Assembly (NCBI GenBank): GCA_963933115.1
Contig: CAWVSL010000021.1
Span: 1 to 42,494 of the forward strand
DNA: 42,494 bases
Direction of reading: 5' to 3'
Origin: JALJPB01 sp963933115
GTDB taxonomy: Bacteria; Pseudomonadota; Gammaproteobacteria; Enterobacterales; Alteromonadaceae
Under the pieces are notes generated by a model. That model saw only the letters and a list, made by a program, of their open reading frames with translations. It did no database searches and was not told the origin of the DNA. Below, piece by piece: positions 1-8,320 of the stretch; the first letter of the stretch is position 1; each line of letters opens with the position of its first letter. The position numbers were made by a program, and so were the translations under genes.

Positions 1-1
1 A

Positions 2-1264
2 GAGCATGAAGGAGAGCATGAAGAAGAGCATGAAGAAGGTGTTTTTGCGGATATGAAGCAACAACGCATTCAACTTTTAAGTGAATTGAATTTCTCAGAA
101 CAGTTTATTAATCGCCTTCGGGTTAAACTGGCTTATACCGATTATCAACATCAAGAAATTGAAGATGGAGGGATTGGTACACAATTTGATAATAATAGTA
201 CAGAAGCTAGAGTAGATTTATACCATCGTGACGTTTACGGCTTTAAAGGTGCGTTGAGCTTTCACTATAAAGATTCAGACTTTAAAGCTATCGGTGAAGA
301 AGCCTTCAGCCCTCCGTCGACTACAGAGACCTTAGCCTTTGCTTGGCTGGAAGAAAAACACGTATCGGAGCAGGTATTATTGCAATTTGGTTCGCGGGTT
401 GAACAAGTATCAATCAATGTTGATAGCCCAGAGTTAGTGATGTTTTCTCAACAAGACTTTACCCCTGTGAGTGCATCACTTGGTATGGTTTGGGATTTTA
501 CTCAAGGTTATAATTTAGGATCCTCTATTGCTTATTCAGAACGCGCACCATCGGCTGCAGAGTTATTTTCTTATGGTCCACATATTAGCACCAACACTTT
601 TGAAGTCGGCGCTTTGTATGACATTATTGAGCAAAGTAATGGTGAGTTCGAAGTCATAGCGGCTCAGCAACCTGCAATATTAGAGACCTCATTGAATCTT
701 GATTTAACCTTGAGAAAGTTTAATGGGGATTTCGGCTTTGTTTTTAGTGGCTTTTATAATCAAATTGATAACTTTTATTATCAGCAAGATACTGGTTTAA
801 CTGCTGCTGAAGGGGAAGAAGAGCTCCCTGTTCTAGTTTTTCGTAAAGATGATTTAGAGATGTATGGCATAGAAGCTGAGTTTATCTATCAAGTGTCAGA
901 CTCACTAAAAACAACCGTTTTTACTGATGTTATCCATACAAAACTAGCTAATGGAGGGTACTTACCTAGGATCCCACCGATGCGACTTGGTCTAGTAGTT
1001 AATTATCAAGCCGATGCTTTTGCTGGGGAATTAAGCATCAGTCATTATTTTGATCAAACCGATGTAGGTGAATTAGAAACCGCTACCGATGGTTATACTA
1101 TGCTTGATGCTAATTTTAATTATTACCTTGATAGCGATATGGTGTTGTTTCTAAAAGGTCAAAACCTGACTAATGAAGATGCTAGAGTACATTCATCATT
1201 TTTGAAAAATGTCTCGCCATTACCAGGACGAGGACTAACCTTAGGAATTAGAGGTTACTTTTAA
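2..1264 (+). CDS. TonB-dependent outer-membrane receptor, ZnuD-like (3' part)
   Basis: The frame is open from the first bases of the window, so the 5' end, with the plug domain, lies outside; about 420 residues of beta-barrel are visible. The product should be an outer-membrane, TonB-energised importer. It has alternating short strands, a conserved segment near SERAPSAAELFSYGPH that is typical of the ZnuD/zinc-receptor subgroup, and a C-terminal strand ending in Phe (LGIRGYF), as expected for a barrel inserted by the BAM complex. The first visible residues form a His/Glu-rich stretch (EHEGEHEEEHEEG), probably an extracellular metal-binding loop. A zinc or related metal substrate is inferred from this loop and the subgroup resemblance; no Zur site can be seen because the promoter is outside. 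The ATG at 53 lies inside the gene and is not the start. Confidence 0.88.
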   Translation, partial: EHEGEHEEEHEEGVFADMKQQRIQLLSELNFSEQFINRLRVKLAYTDYQHQEIEDGGIGTQFDNNSTEARVDLYHRDVYGFKGALSFHYKDSDFKAIGEEAFSPPSTTETLAFAWLEEKHVSEQVLLQFGSRVEQVSINVDSPELVMFSQQDFTPVSASLGMVWDFTQGYNLGSSIAYSERAPSAAELFSYGPHISTNTFEVGALYDIIEQSNGEFEVIAAQQPAILETSLNLDLTLRKFNGDFGFVFSGFYNQIDNFYYQQDTGLTAAEGEEELPVLVFRKDDLEMYGIEAEFIYQVSDSLKTTVFTDVIHTKLANGGYLPRIPPMRLGLVVNYQADAFAGELSISHYFDQTDVGELETATDGYTMLDANFNYYLDSDMVLFLKGQNLTNEDARVHSSFLKNVSPLPGRGLTLGIRGYF

Positions 1265-1275
1265 TTCAATTTAAT

Positions 1276-1312
1276 TCTATAACCGTATTTTGCTAAAAAA
1301 TACGGTTATAGA
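1276..1312 (+). terminator. Perfect 16-bp inverted repeat after the TonB receptor
   Basis: Arms 1276-1291 and 1297-1312 are perfectly complementary around a 5-base loop (gctaa), 12 bases after the receptor stop codon. There is no long T tract after the right arm, so termination is inferred from position and stem strength only. Confidence 0.55.
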
Positions 1313-1405
1313 ACAGGTACCAATCACTAAATTATAATTATCAATGTAATATGGGGATCTTAAATAGTTGTAATTTTATTTGAACACTATAACAAAGGAT
1401 GTTCC

Positions 1406-1795
1406 ATGACTTATCGTTTAAGTTTTGCCAATCTCAACCTGCTTAGTGAAAATATAGTTGAGATTATTGTTAATGCCGGTATTGAATTTTCATTGGAAAT
1501 GATGGAATAATATGAGCGATTTTTAGCTTGTCATTTTAATAATGAATTTTGTGTACTCGTTAATCGCGTCCATGAATAAAGTTATAGTTATGAGGTACAA
1601 TTAAGTATCGCTTCAAATGAAAAGCTAAAAGCAATAGCGGTGGTTAATTATAGTGACAAAAGTAAAGAATCAACAAATAAAAACAAGTTACGCTCAATTG
1701 ATGGTTGGAATCTAAGCACTTTTTCTGGGGGAGATTTGGGTTGTAAAAATGCACTCGCTTGGTTAGAGAAAGAGCTTGAAAACTGCACAGCTTGA
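1406..1795 (+). pseudogene. Small STAS/SpoIIAA-like protein gene with two in-frame TAA stops
   Basis: Read from the ATG at 1406, one continuous frame of 130 codons runs to a TGA at 1793-1795 but is interrupted by TAA at 1508-1510 (codon 35) and 1577-1579 (codon 58). The conceptual product begins MTYRLSFANLNLL and ends NALAWLEKELENCTA. Segments such as VNRVHE-SYSYEVQL and AIAVVNYSDKS resemble small single-domain SpoIIAA/STAS-like proteins I associate with marine bacteria; that assignment is from memory. The frame is not shifted anywhere, and each stop is one substitution from a sense codon (for example GAA or TAT to TAA). An AAAGGA ribosome-binding site precedes the ATG. I call it a recently inactivated gene; sequencing error or readthrough are alternatives. 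Confidence 0.65.
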
Positions 1796-1814
1796 GAATC
1801 GCTTAAATTGTTAT

Positions 1815-1854
1815 ATTAATAAGACTGATTAATTAACTAATCAGCCTTATTAAT
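1815..1854 (-). terminator. Likely terminator of hemL
   Basis: A 17-bp hairpin has arms 1815-1831 and 1838-1854 with a 6-base loop. The single non-Watson-Crick position is A/C on the plus strand but a G-U wobble in a minus-strand transcript, which fits a terminator for hemL, whose stop is about 20 bases upstream. The T tract beyond the stem is weak. Confidence 0.6.
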
Positions 1855-1875
1855 TTCTACGGTTTGTTAAGTTTT

Positions 1876-3174
1876 TTACAATTGAGCAAAACACTTATTG
1901 GCAGCAACTAAAGTTTTTTCAATAATATCATCTGTATGGGCCATCGATATAAAGCCAGCCTCAAAAACGGAGGGGGCTAAGTAAACTCCTTCAGCTAACA
2001 TTAAATTAAAGAATTTTTTGAATTTCTCTGCATCACAAGCTGTTGCTTGTTCATAAGTGGTTACTTTATCATCAGGGTTAAAACCTTCAGGAGTAAAGAA
2101 GAAACCAAACATACCACCGACATAATTGGTACTCAGTGATACACCATTTCTTTCTGCCGCGGCTTGTAAGCCCATAGCTAATTTTTCTGTGGCTTTGGCA
2201 AGTTGCTCATGCTTGTCACCTTTGGCAAGTTCAGTTAATGCGGCAAATCCCGCGGCCATCGCTAGTGGATTACCTGATAATGTACCTGCTTGGTAAACTG
2301 GGCCAACAGGCGCAATATAATCCATGATCTCTCTTTTTCCGCCAAATGCACCAACAGGCATTCCACCACCCAGTATTTTACCTAAGGTAGTTAAGTCTGG
2401 TTTGATATTATAATGGGCCTGAGCACCACCTAAGGCAATACGAAAGCCTGTCATCACTTCATCAAAAATCAACACACTTTTATATTGATCACAAATGGTT
2501 CGTAAACCTTGAAGGAAGCCATCAACTGGAGGAATACAGTTCATATTACCAGCAACAGGTTCAACAATAATGCAAGATATCTCTTCGCCAAACTCTTTAA
2601 AGATCTCTTTTACTTGTTCAAGATTGTTAAAGCTTACGGTAAGTGTATGCTTAGCAATATCAGCAGGTATTCCAGGAGAGCTCGGCACACCTAAAGTTAA
2701 GGCGCCAGACCCCGCTTTTACTAATAGTGAGTCAGCGTGGCCATGATAACAGCCTTCAAACTTTAAGATTTTATCACGGCCAGTATATCCACGGGCTAGA
2801 CGAATGGCGCTCATGGTCGCCTCAGTACCTGAACTGACCATGCGTAATGATTCCATCGACGGTACCAATTCACGCACTTTTTCTGCCATTGTGATTTCAA
2901 TTTCAGTTGGAGCACCAAAACTCAAGCCACTTTGCGCTGTTTCGATGACAGCTTCGAGGATTGCTGGGTGATTATGTCCTAAAATCATTGGGCCCCAAGA
3001 GCCAATATAATCAATATAGGCATTATCGTCCTCATCATAAATATAGGCGCCCGCTGCACGTTTTATAAAACAAGGTGTGCCGCCAACACTATTAAAAGCA
3101 CGAACAGGTGAATTGACGCCACCGGGGATAACATTTTTAGCATGGTCAAATAACTGTTGAGATTTGTTCATCAT
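1876..3174 (-). CDS. hemL: Glutamate-1-semialdehyde 2,1-aminomutase
   Basis: This PLP enzyme converts glutamate-1-semialdehyde to 5-aminolevulinate in the C5 route to haem, in the cytoplasm. The 432-residue length is usual for the family. Visible landmarks are the N-terminal VIPGGVNSPVRAF, the GTEATMSAIRLARG segment, the IFDEVMTGFR motif that holds the cofactor aspartate, and the PLP-binding lysine in TLGKILGGGMPVGAFGG near residue 267. The start has two consecutive ATG codons; an AGAAG sequence about ten bases upstream supports the first, but the second is equally possible. It lies 72 bases after pyrB on the same strand, and a hairpin follows it. In E. coli too, hemL sits near clcA and erpA, which agrees with the genes seen here. 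Confidence 0.97.
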   Translation of the reverse strand: MMNKSQQLFDHAKNVIPGGVNSPVRAFNSVGGTPCFIKRAAGAYIYDEDDNAYIDYIGSWGPMILGHNHPAILEAVIETAQSGLSFGAPTEIEITMAEKVRELVPSMESLRMVSSGTEATMSAIRLARGYTGRDKILKFEGCYHGHADSLLVKAGSGALTLGVPSSPGIPADIAKHTLTVSFNNLEQVKEIFKEFGEEISCIIVEPVAGNMNCIPPVDGFLQGLRTICDQYKSVLIFDEVMTGFRIALGGAQAHYNIKPDLTTLGKILGGGMPVGAFGGKREIMDYIAPVGPVYQAGTLSGNPLAMAAGFAALTELAKGDKHEQLAKATEKLAMGLQAAAERNGVSLSTNYVGGMFGFFFTPEGFNPDDKVTTYEQATACDAEKFKKFFNLMLAEGVYLAPSVFEAGFISMAHTDDIIEKTLVAANKCFAQL

Positions 3175-3246
3175 AATATAGTCACTTCTTATCTATTGAA
3201 TGCAAAATTTTATTACTGGCACTGAAATTTTCTGTTTGAGTTGAGG

Positions 3247-4254
3247 TTATTTGTTGGAAAACCAAGCTACAGGTTTTTCATATTGGCTGAGCTCTTCCTC
3301 AACACCTAAGGTCAGAGCAAATAATGCCATACGTACTAAAATACCGTTTTGTGCTTGTCTAAAAATAGCTAAGTTTTCTAAGTTATTTAAATCAGTATCA
3401 AGCTCATTTGCTTCTGGTCGAGAATCTCGAGGGAGTGGATGCATAATGACGGTATGTTCTTTACAAAACTCACGGTAAATCTTTTTGTTTAAACTAAAAT
3501 GTCCACGGTATAAATCAGCTTCACCTGAACTGGCAAAACGTTCTTGTTGAATGCGGGTTTGATAAATAACATCACAAGCTAAATTACCGGCAACTTTATC
3601 CGTGATAATCACTTGATGGCCAGCATTAGTCAAAGCACTAACAACGTTATCTGGCATTTGTAATGCGGCGGGCGAAACTAAAGTGATCTTTATATTGTTA
3701 TACAAACTTAATAATTTGGATAATGAATGGACCGTGCGGCCATGTTTTAAATCACCCATCAAAACAATATTTAAACCATCTAAGCTTTTACCAAAACGTT
3801 TCATTTCTGACTCGATGGTAAATAAATCTAATAGTGCTTGGGTAGGGTGCTCGTTTGCACCATCACCCCCATTAATAACAGGCACTGTACTACCTTTAGC
3901 AAATTTTGCTACTGAGTGCATGGTTGGATGTCGCATGGCAATAACGTCGGAATAGCCACTTATGACTTGAGCAGTGTCAAATAACGACTCACCTTTGCTT
4001 AATGAAGAGTTTTCAACCCCAACGGTCTCTCGAACATAACCGCCGAGTAGATTAAAAGCCGCGCCAAAGCTTACCCGAGTTCGAGTACTTGGTTCAAAAA
4101 ACAAGTTATTTAAAATAGCGCCTTCGAGCACATGACAACGTTTTTTTCGTTCCGCGTATGGCGCCATTACAGCTGAAATTTTGAGTATTCTAGAGATAGA
4201 CTCTCGGTCAAACTGTGAAACAGACAGAATATGACTGCCTTGAAATGTCATCAT
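3247..4254 (-). CDS. pyrB: Aspartate carbamoyltransferase catalytic chain
   Basis: This enzyme condenses carbamoyl phosphate and aspartate, the first committed step of pyrimidine synthesis. The sequence carries the carbamoyl-phosphate motif FFEPSTRTR (STRTR at residues 56-60), EHPTQ at 135-139, GDLKHGRTVHS near 167-177 and HPLPR at 272-276. At 335 residues it is somewhat longer than the E. coli chain (about 311), with extra residues at the C-terminus. The active-site loop reads SSLSKGES. No pyrI regulatory-chain gene is adjacent: hemL lies downstream and a 205-base gap upstream. It may therefore act without the regulatory subunit, or pyrI may be elsewhere. Two ATG codons are possible starts (4254 or 4251). 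The assignment as ATCase rather than ornithine carbamoyltransferase is supported by HPLPR and overall similarity. Confidence 0.95.
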   Translation of the reverse strand: MMTFQGSHILSVSQFDRESISRILKISAVMAPYAERKKRCHVLEGAILNNLFFEPSTRTRVSFGAAFNLLGGYVRETVGVENSSLSKGESLFDTAQVISGYSDVIAMRHPTMHSVAKFAKGSTVPVINGGDGANEHPTQALLDLFTIESEMKRFGKSLDGLNIVLMGDLKHGRTVHSLSKLLSLYNNIKITLVSPAALQMPDNVVSALTNAGHQVIITDKVAGNLACDVIYQTRIQQERFASSGEADLYRGHFSLNKKIYREFCKEHTVIMHPLPRDSRPEANELDTDLNNLENLAIFRQAQNGILVRMALFALTLGVEEELSQYEKPVAWFSNK

Positions 4255-4398
4255 AAAGATTACCTATTTGTCGTGCACAGGGTAAATTTCCGCGAAAATA
4301 TAGCATAATTTACCAGCTTTTAGAATGGATAATATGGTTATAGATTAACTTTTGTTGGCTTAACTAACCCGCTTTTTAAAATCAGGCCAACACTGAGT

Positions 4399-4428
4399 GA
4401 TTCAGTAACCAAAGTTTGTCACTGAATC
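4399..4428 (-). terminator. Hairpin downstream of hemJ
   Basis: An 11-bp stem (one wobble or mismatch depending on strand) around an 8-base loop lies about 30 bases after the hemJ stop. No clear T tract follows in the minus direction. It probably ends or attenuates the ClC-hemJ transcript before pyrB. Confidence 0.4.
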
Positions 4429-4459
4429 TTCATGAAATACGCTCAATTCATTTGCTATG

Positions 4460-4891
4460 TTACATAGGTTTTAGATAAGCCAAAATAACAATGGCCAATA
4501 AAATTAATACGGGTATTTCGTTAAATACCCGATAAAACTTTCCAGAACGGGTGTTTTTATCTTGTTGAAAAGTCTTAACTAGTTTAAAGCAGTAACCATG
4601 ATAAACAAGCAGAAATATCACTAACGTTATTTTTATCTGCAGCCACTTTGCGGCTATAAACCACGGATAACCATAGTGGTAAATAATAGCAATACCTAGG
4701 GCGACAGTTAGTAAGGCAAATGGCGAAACAAAATACAGTAAACGCTTTTCCATACCTTTAAGATGTTCACTGACATCCTTTGATTTTGTTTCTGCATGAT
4801 TGACAAATAACCGCGGCAAATAAAATATCCCAGCAAACCAAGCGACCATAAAAAAAACATGAAAGGCTTTTAGCCAAAGTATGGTTGTCAT
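4460..4891 (-). CDS. hemJ: HemJ-type protoporphyrinogen IX oxidase (CopD/UPF0093 family membrane protein)
   Basis: HemJ oxidises protoporphyrinogen IX to protoporphyrin IX, the penultimate step of haem synthesis, in the inner membrane. The 143-residue length and about four hydrophobic segments match the family. The N-terminal signature is visible: AFHVFFMVAWFAGIFYLPRLFV, with the conserved His at residue 10, and AAKWLQIK around residues 81-88 contains the conserved Lys. The start codon shares a base with the stop of the ClC gene upstream (TAATG), and an AAAGGA lies about 11 bases upstream within that gene, so the two are probably translationally coupled. hemL lies two genes away on the same strand. 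Some annotations call this family simply CopD-like; HemJ is the better fit by length and signature. Confidence 0.85.
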   Translation of the reverse strand: MTTILWLKAFHVFFMVAWFAGIFYLPRLFVNHAETKSKDVSEHLKGMEKRLLYFVSPFALLTVALGIAIIYHYGYPWFIAAKWLQIKITLVIFLLVYHGYCFKLVKTFQQDKNTRSGKFYRVFNEIPVLILLAIVILAYLKPM

Positions 4892-6567
4892 TATACTAAT
4901 TTTCCTTTTACTAAATAAAGTCTGATTTGCTCAAAAGTAATAAAACCCATAATATCATTTGGGTTTTTGTCAAAAATATAGATTCCGCCACAACGTTTAT
5001 CAACCAAGGAATCATAGGCTTGATCAAGTGTTGTTTGGCTGCTCATTGCGATGAGTTTGTGCTGAATAATTAAACCGTCATTGCTGTTGAGTTCTTGCCA
5101 ATAAAATTCAGCAGTGACGCTCTGTTGTTTATTAATAATAACAGGGACGTCTGTTGATAAACTTGATTCGTCATTAGCAGTTACTGCTTGATTTACACTG
5201 AATACTTGTAGATCAAACTTGTCCTGCATTATGCCAATTACCCCTACTTGTTGTAAAGAGCGCTCAATAGGTGGCTTTCGATAAGTGAGTTTTTGACTAT
5301 CTAACTGCATAGTAATAATAGAGCGATTGTTAAGTAATTGTCCAGAAACCAAGCTAGCTGAAGTAATGACAATCATTGCGGGGACAATAATTTCTATCTG
5401 ATTCGATAACTCCATAACCGTTAACAAAGCGGTTAACGGTGCATTTAGCGTTGCAGCTAAAAAACCTGCCATACCCATCAAAGCAAAATCACTACTTAAA
5501 TGCTCACCAGGAATAATACCTATCGCTATGCTAGAGGCACAAACGCCTGCTATGGCACCAATGCTTAGTATGGGACCAATAATTCCGCCAGGGATACCTA
5601 AACCTAAAGCAAAAATTGTCATTAAAAGTTTGGCTATGAGGAGAGCCAGTAATAAATCAAACTCTAAATTATGAGCCAGTGAAAAATCTAAGCTGGCTAA
5701 TCCAGCCCCCATAGCATGAGGCACAGCGTAACCTAAAGTACCAGTGATTAATGCGGCTATTATCAAGCGAACCGTTATATGAAGTTTTGCTGAAGACTTA
5801 ATCACTAGGATTAAGTAACGATTAAATAAAAAGGCCAAAACGCCTAATACCACACCGAGTAAAACCAGCGAAAGATAATATTCTTGGCTAAGGGCTATTT
5901 CTTGTAAAAATTCATATTCACGTGCGTGACCAAATACACTGCTAGTGATTAAAGAGCCAACAATGGCGGCAAGCATCACAGGAATGAAAGTATGAACCTT
6001 ATAATCACGTAAGATAACCTCCATCACAAAAATAACTGCAGCGACAGGCGTATTAAATGTTGCCGCAATACCCGCTGCAATTCCACATGCACATAATGTT
6101 CTGATGCTGTTGTAGGGTAATCGTAAAACACCACCAATATAACTACTACAAGCTGCACCTAAATGAATTGCAGGTCCTTCTTTTCCTACAGAAAAGCCGG
6201 TTGAAAGCGCAACAACACCGCCCCAAAATTGATTTAAGGTATTTCTCATTGGAATAATACCATGGGCTATTTTTAAGCGGTTTAAAACAAAAGGTATACC
6301 TGTTTGCAGATATTTGTAGCCGGTGAACCAAGCAAACAATATTATGACTAATGCACCGATAATGGGTAAATCAAAACGACTTACTATAGCTAAGCTGTTA
6401 TAGTTGTCGGGTTCAGATAAATACAGTTGTTGGATGGTTCTAATACTAAAAATAAATAAAACGATAAGTGATGCTGAGACGCTGCCACCAATTACAGCAA
6501 GTAAGCATAACTGCCAAGAGGTTTTAGGTAGTGCTAAACGTTTTTTTAGTGAAACTAATGACGGCAT
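4891..6567 (-). CDS. ClC-family chloride transporter with a C-terminal CBS-like domain
   Basis: This is an integral inner-membrane ClC protein of 558 residues, with a multi-helix core (about 1-420) and a soluble C-terminal region (about 435-558) that resembles a CBS domain and ends in FITFEQIRLYL. Selectivity-filter motifs are present: TGIP (89-92, compare GSGIP), GKEGP (128-132, with the gating glutamate at 130) and GIPGGIIGP (324-332). A glutamate in VMEVILRD (183) sits where the proton-pathway glutamate of exchangers is expected, so a Cl-/H+ exchanger is more likely than a simple channel; this is inference. The start has no clear Shine-Dalgarno sequence. It overlaps hemJ by one base and is divergent from the DUF6776-like gene. 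E. coli has clcA between hemL and erpA, the same neighbourhood. Confidence 0.93.
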   Translation of the reverse strand: MPSLVSLKKRLALPKTSWQLCLLAVIGGSVSASLIVLFIFSIRTIQQLYLSEPDNYNSLAIVSRFDLPIIGALVIILFAWFTGYKYLQTGIPFVLNRLKIAHGIIPMRNTLNQFWGGVVALSTGFSVGKEGPAIHLGAACSSYIGGVLRLPYNSIRTLCACGIAAGIAATFNTPVAAVIFVMEVILRDYKVHTFIPVMLAAIVGSLITSSVFGHAREYEFLQEIALSQEYYLSLVLLGVVLGVLAFLFNRYLILVIKSSAKLHITVRLIIAALITGTLGYAVPHAMGAGLASLDFSLAHNLEFDLLLALLIAKLLMTIFALGLGIPGGIIGPILSIGAIAGVCASSIAIGIIPGEHLSSDFALMGMAGFLAATLNAPLTALLTVMELSNQIEIIVPAMIVITSASLVSGQLLNNRSIITMQLDSQKLTYRKPPIERSLQQVGVIGIMQDKFDLQVFSVNQAVTANDESSLSTDVPVIINKQQSVTAEFYWQELNSNDGLIIQHKLIAMSSQTTLDQAYDSLVDKRCGGIYIFDKNPNDIMGFITFEQIRLYLVKGKLV

Positions 6568-6636
6568 AGTTAGTCAAATATAGTTAGTTGGCATTTTAAT
6601 AATATCATACACAGTGGATATCATAATACCTTACAA

Positions 6637-7419
6637 ATGAAGTGGTTAGCAAAAATTAATCTTACCGTCGTTATACAACGTTTTGGTCCTTATCGTTCAG
6701 CATTATTGTTAATTGCTGTTATAGCTATTTGTCTCTATAGCGGTTATCGCGTGGGCAACTATTATCATGGTCACCAAATAAAGACATTAAATGAACAAAA
6801 GCAAAGGTTGGACCATTTATATCAACAGCAAAATATTCAAAACCGTCGTATTAATACCTTAGAAGTAGAGTTAGAAGTAGAGCGATTAGCCAATCTAAAA
6901 TCACAAACCACCTTAAAAGACATGTCAGTTGTTCACTACAATGTTAAGAAAGAGTTAGCTTTTTACGAAAAGGTGATGGCGCCAGAAAAACAAGCAGATG
7001 GTTTGGTTATTGATGATATTATTGTTGAAGCGAGTGAAAGCCCTGAACATTATCGTTTTCGAGTGACATTGGTTCAACAGCGTTTAAAGAAAAGGTATGC
7101 TAAGGGATATATTGAATTAAGTTTTATTGGTAGCTTAAACAATAAGCCTAAAATAATTAAACTTAATGACATTTCAACTTTGACTAAAAAAGAGCTGGCT
7201 TTTAGCTTTCAATATTTTCAATTAATCAATGGTGAATTTACATTGCCGAAAGGTTTTATTGTTGAAAAAATCAAAGTAACAGCCCTTTTACCTAAGGGGA
7301 AATGGCAAAAATATCACCGACTAGATAAAAGTTATCCTTGGCCACTTGCCCAAGACAAGAAAAACTTAATCCCACAAAATTTAATGATACAACCAGCAAG
7401 TAAACCACAGAACAACTAA
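6637..7419 (+). CDS. DUF6776-like membrane-anchored coiled-coil protein
   Basis: The 260-residue product has a short basic N-terminus, one hydrophobic segment at about residues 20-38 (SALLLIAVIAICLYSGY), then a Gln/Glu/Arg-rich region at about 48-105 that should form a coiled coil, and a beta-rich C-terminal domain that is probably periplasmic. The layout suggests a bitopic inner-membrane protein. It fits the family called DUF6776, of unknown function, which I recall next to erpA in related gammaproteobacteria. It reads in the same direction as erpA, 67 bases upstream of it, and may be cotranscribed. The 69 bases shared with the ClC gene must hold divergent promoters. No obvious ribosome-binding site precedes the ATG. 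Confidence 0.8.
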   Translation: MKWLAKINLTVVIQRFGPYRSALLLIAVIAICLYSGYRVGNYYHGHQIKTLNEQKQRLDHLYQQQNIQNRRINTLEVELEVERLANLKSQTTLKDMSVVHYNVKKELAFYEKVMAPEKQADGLVIDDIIVEASESPEHYRFRVTLVQQRLKKRYAKGYIELSFIGSLNNKPKIIKLNDISTLTKKELAFSFQYFQLINGEFTLPKGFIVEKIKVTALLPKGKWQKYHRLDKSYPWPLAQDKKNLIPQNLMIQPASKPQNN

Positions 7420-7486
7420 TACTTGATTAATTTAGTCAAGTTTAAGATAATCCACTCCATAAATAATATTTATTTAAGAAGATAAT

Positions 7487-7828
7487 ATGTCAAATCCTGA
7501 GTTACCTATTCAATTTACTGATGCAGCGGCTAATAAAGTACTGTCATTGGTCACTGAAGAAGAAAATCCCAAATTAAAATTACGTGTATATGTTACAGGT
7601 GGAGGGTGTTCTGGTTTCCAGTATGGCTTTACCTTTGACGAAAAGGTAAATGAAGGTGATATGACGATTGTTAAACAAGGCGTTACTATGGTTGTTGACC
7701 CTATGAGCTTACAATATTTAGTAGGCGGCGAAGTTGATTACAGCGAAGGTTTAGAGGGAAGTCGTTTTTTAGTTACCAATCCTAATGCAACAGCTACTTG
7801 TGGTTGTGGTTCATCTTTTTCTATTTAG
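7487..7828 (+). CDS. erpA: Iron-sulfur cluster insertion protein ErpA
   Basis: ErpA is an A-type carrier that delivers Fe-S clusters to apoproteins such as IspG in the cytoplasm. The 113 residues match the family length. The three cluster-binding cysteines are visible: one in GGGCSGFQYGF (about residue 41) and two in the C-terminal CGCGSSFSI (about 105-107). An AAGAAG sequence precedes the ATG. A strong intrinsic terminator follows. IscA or SufA are alternatives, but the isolated position near hemL and clcA, and the FTDAAANKVLSL N-terminus, fit ErpA. Confidence 0.95.
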   Translation: MSNPELPIQFTDAAANKVLSLVTEEENPKLKLRVYVTGGGCSGFQYGFTFDEKVNEGDMTIVKQGVTMVVDPMSLQYLVGGEVDYSEGLEGSRFLVTNPNATATCGCGSSFSI

Positions 7829-7849
7829 TTAATTGAGTTTCAAATTTTT

Positions 7850-7877
7850 AAAAGTCGATTAACGTCGACTTTTTTTA
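7850..7877 (+). terminator. Rho-independent terminator of erpA
   Basis: A 9-bp stem (arms 7850-7858 and 7865-7873, loop ttaacg) runs directly into a T tract, 21 bases after the erpA stop. This is a textbook intrinsic terminator. Confidence 0.85.
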
Positions 7878-8234
7878 TTTGGATTATCTACAACTGTAAT
7901 GCCAACTTTAATCACCATAACTATTCTATAACTGAATACTGTTTTTTTATAAATATTTGCCAAGGTTAAATTAATCTCAATTTAATACCAAATTCATGCA
8001 TCCAGTCTTTTTTTTTATTTTAGAATATTAACAATAGCTAAACTTTTGATCGGCTTTACTTGTGACATCGGCTGACTTAAAGCTCACATAGTGTTTTCTT
8101 CAATCATGAATTCCCTTTAATCTAGTTTTATCTATTAATATAATCACTATAAAGATTTTTATTTTGACAATAGGCTCCATTTTCATCGATAAAATGGTTT
8201 TATATTCATCTTTTATAATATTAGTTTATTAGCA
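7878..8234. other. AT-rich intergenic region before motX
   Basis: No coding frame with plausible composition was seen on either strand. A possible -35 TTGACA lies near 8165 with a weak AT-rich -10 about 18 bases on. The rest shows no repeat or structure I can support. Confidence 0.4.
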
Positions 8235-8262
8235 TTAATATTTTAGTGCTTTATGCCGATAG
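8235..8262 (+). promoter_or_regulatory. Candidate flagellar sigma-28 (FliA) promoter of motX
   Basis: TTAATATT, 12 bases, then GCCGATAG resembles the FliA consensus TAAAGTTT-N11-GCCGATAA, ending 58 bases before the motX start. The -10 half is a close match and the -35 half is weak. In an AT-rich region this could be chance. Confidence 0.35.
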
Positions 8263-8320
8263 TATAGTATTAACACTTATTTTTTCTTTTATTACTTCTA
8301 TGGGTTTATTAGGATTTTTT

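Noticed and set aside
1406..1795. Idea that TAA is reassigned in this organism
   Set aside because: Many intact conserved genes in the window (for example hpf, aceE, glnB and clpB) terminate at TAA at the expected family length, so a global code change is excluded.
8246..8320. Upstream extension of motX to an earlier ATG
   Set aside because: It has no ribosome-binding site, would bury the signal peptide, and overlaps the candidate promoter.
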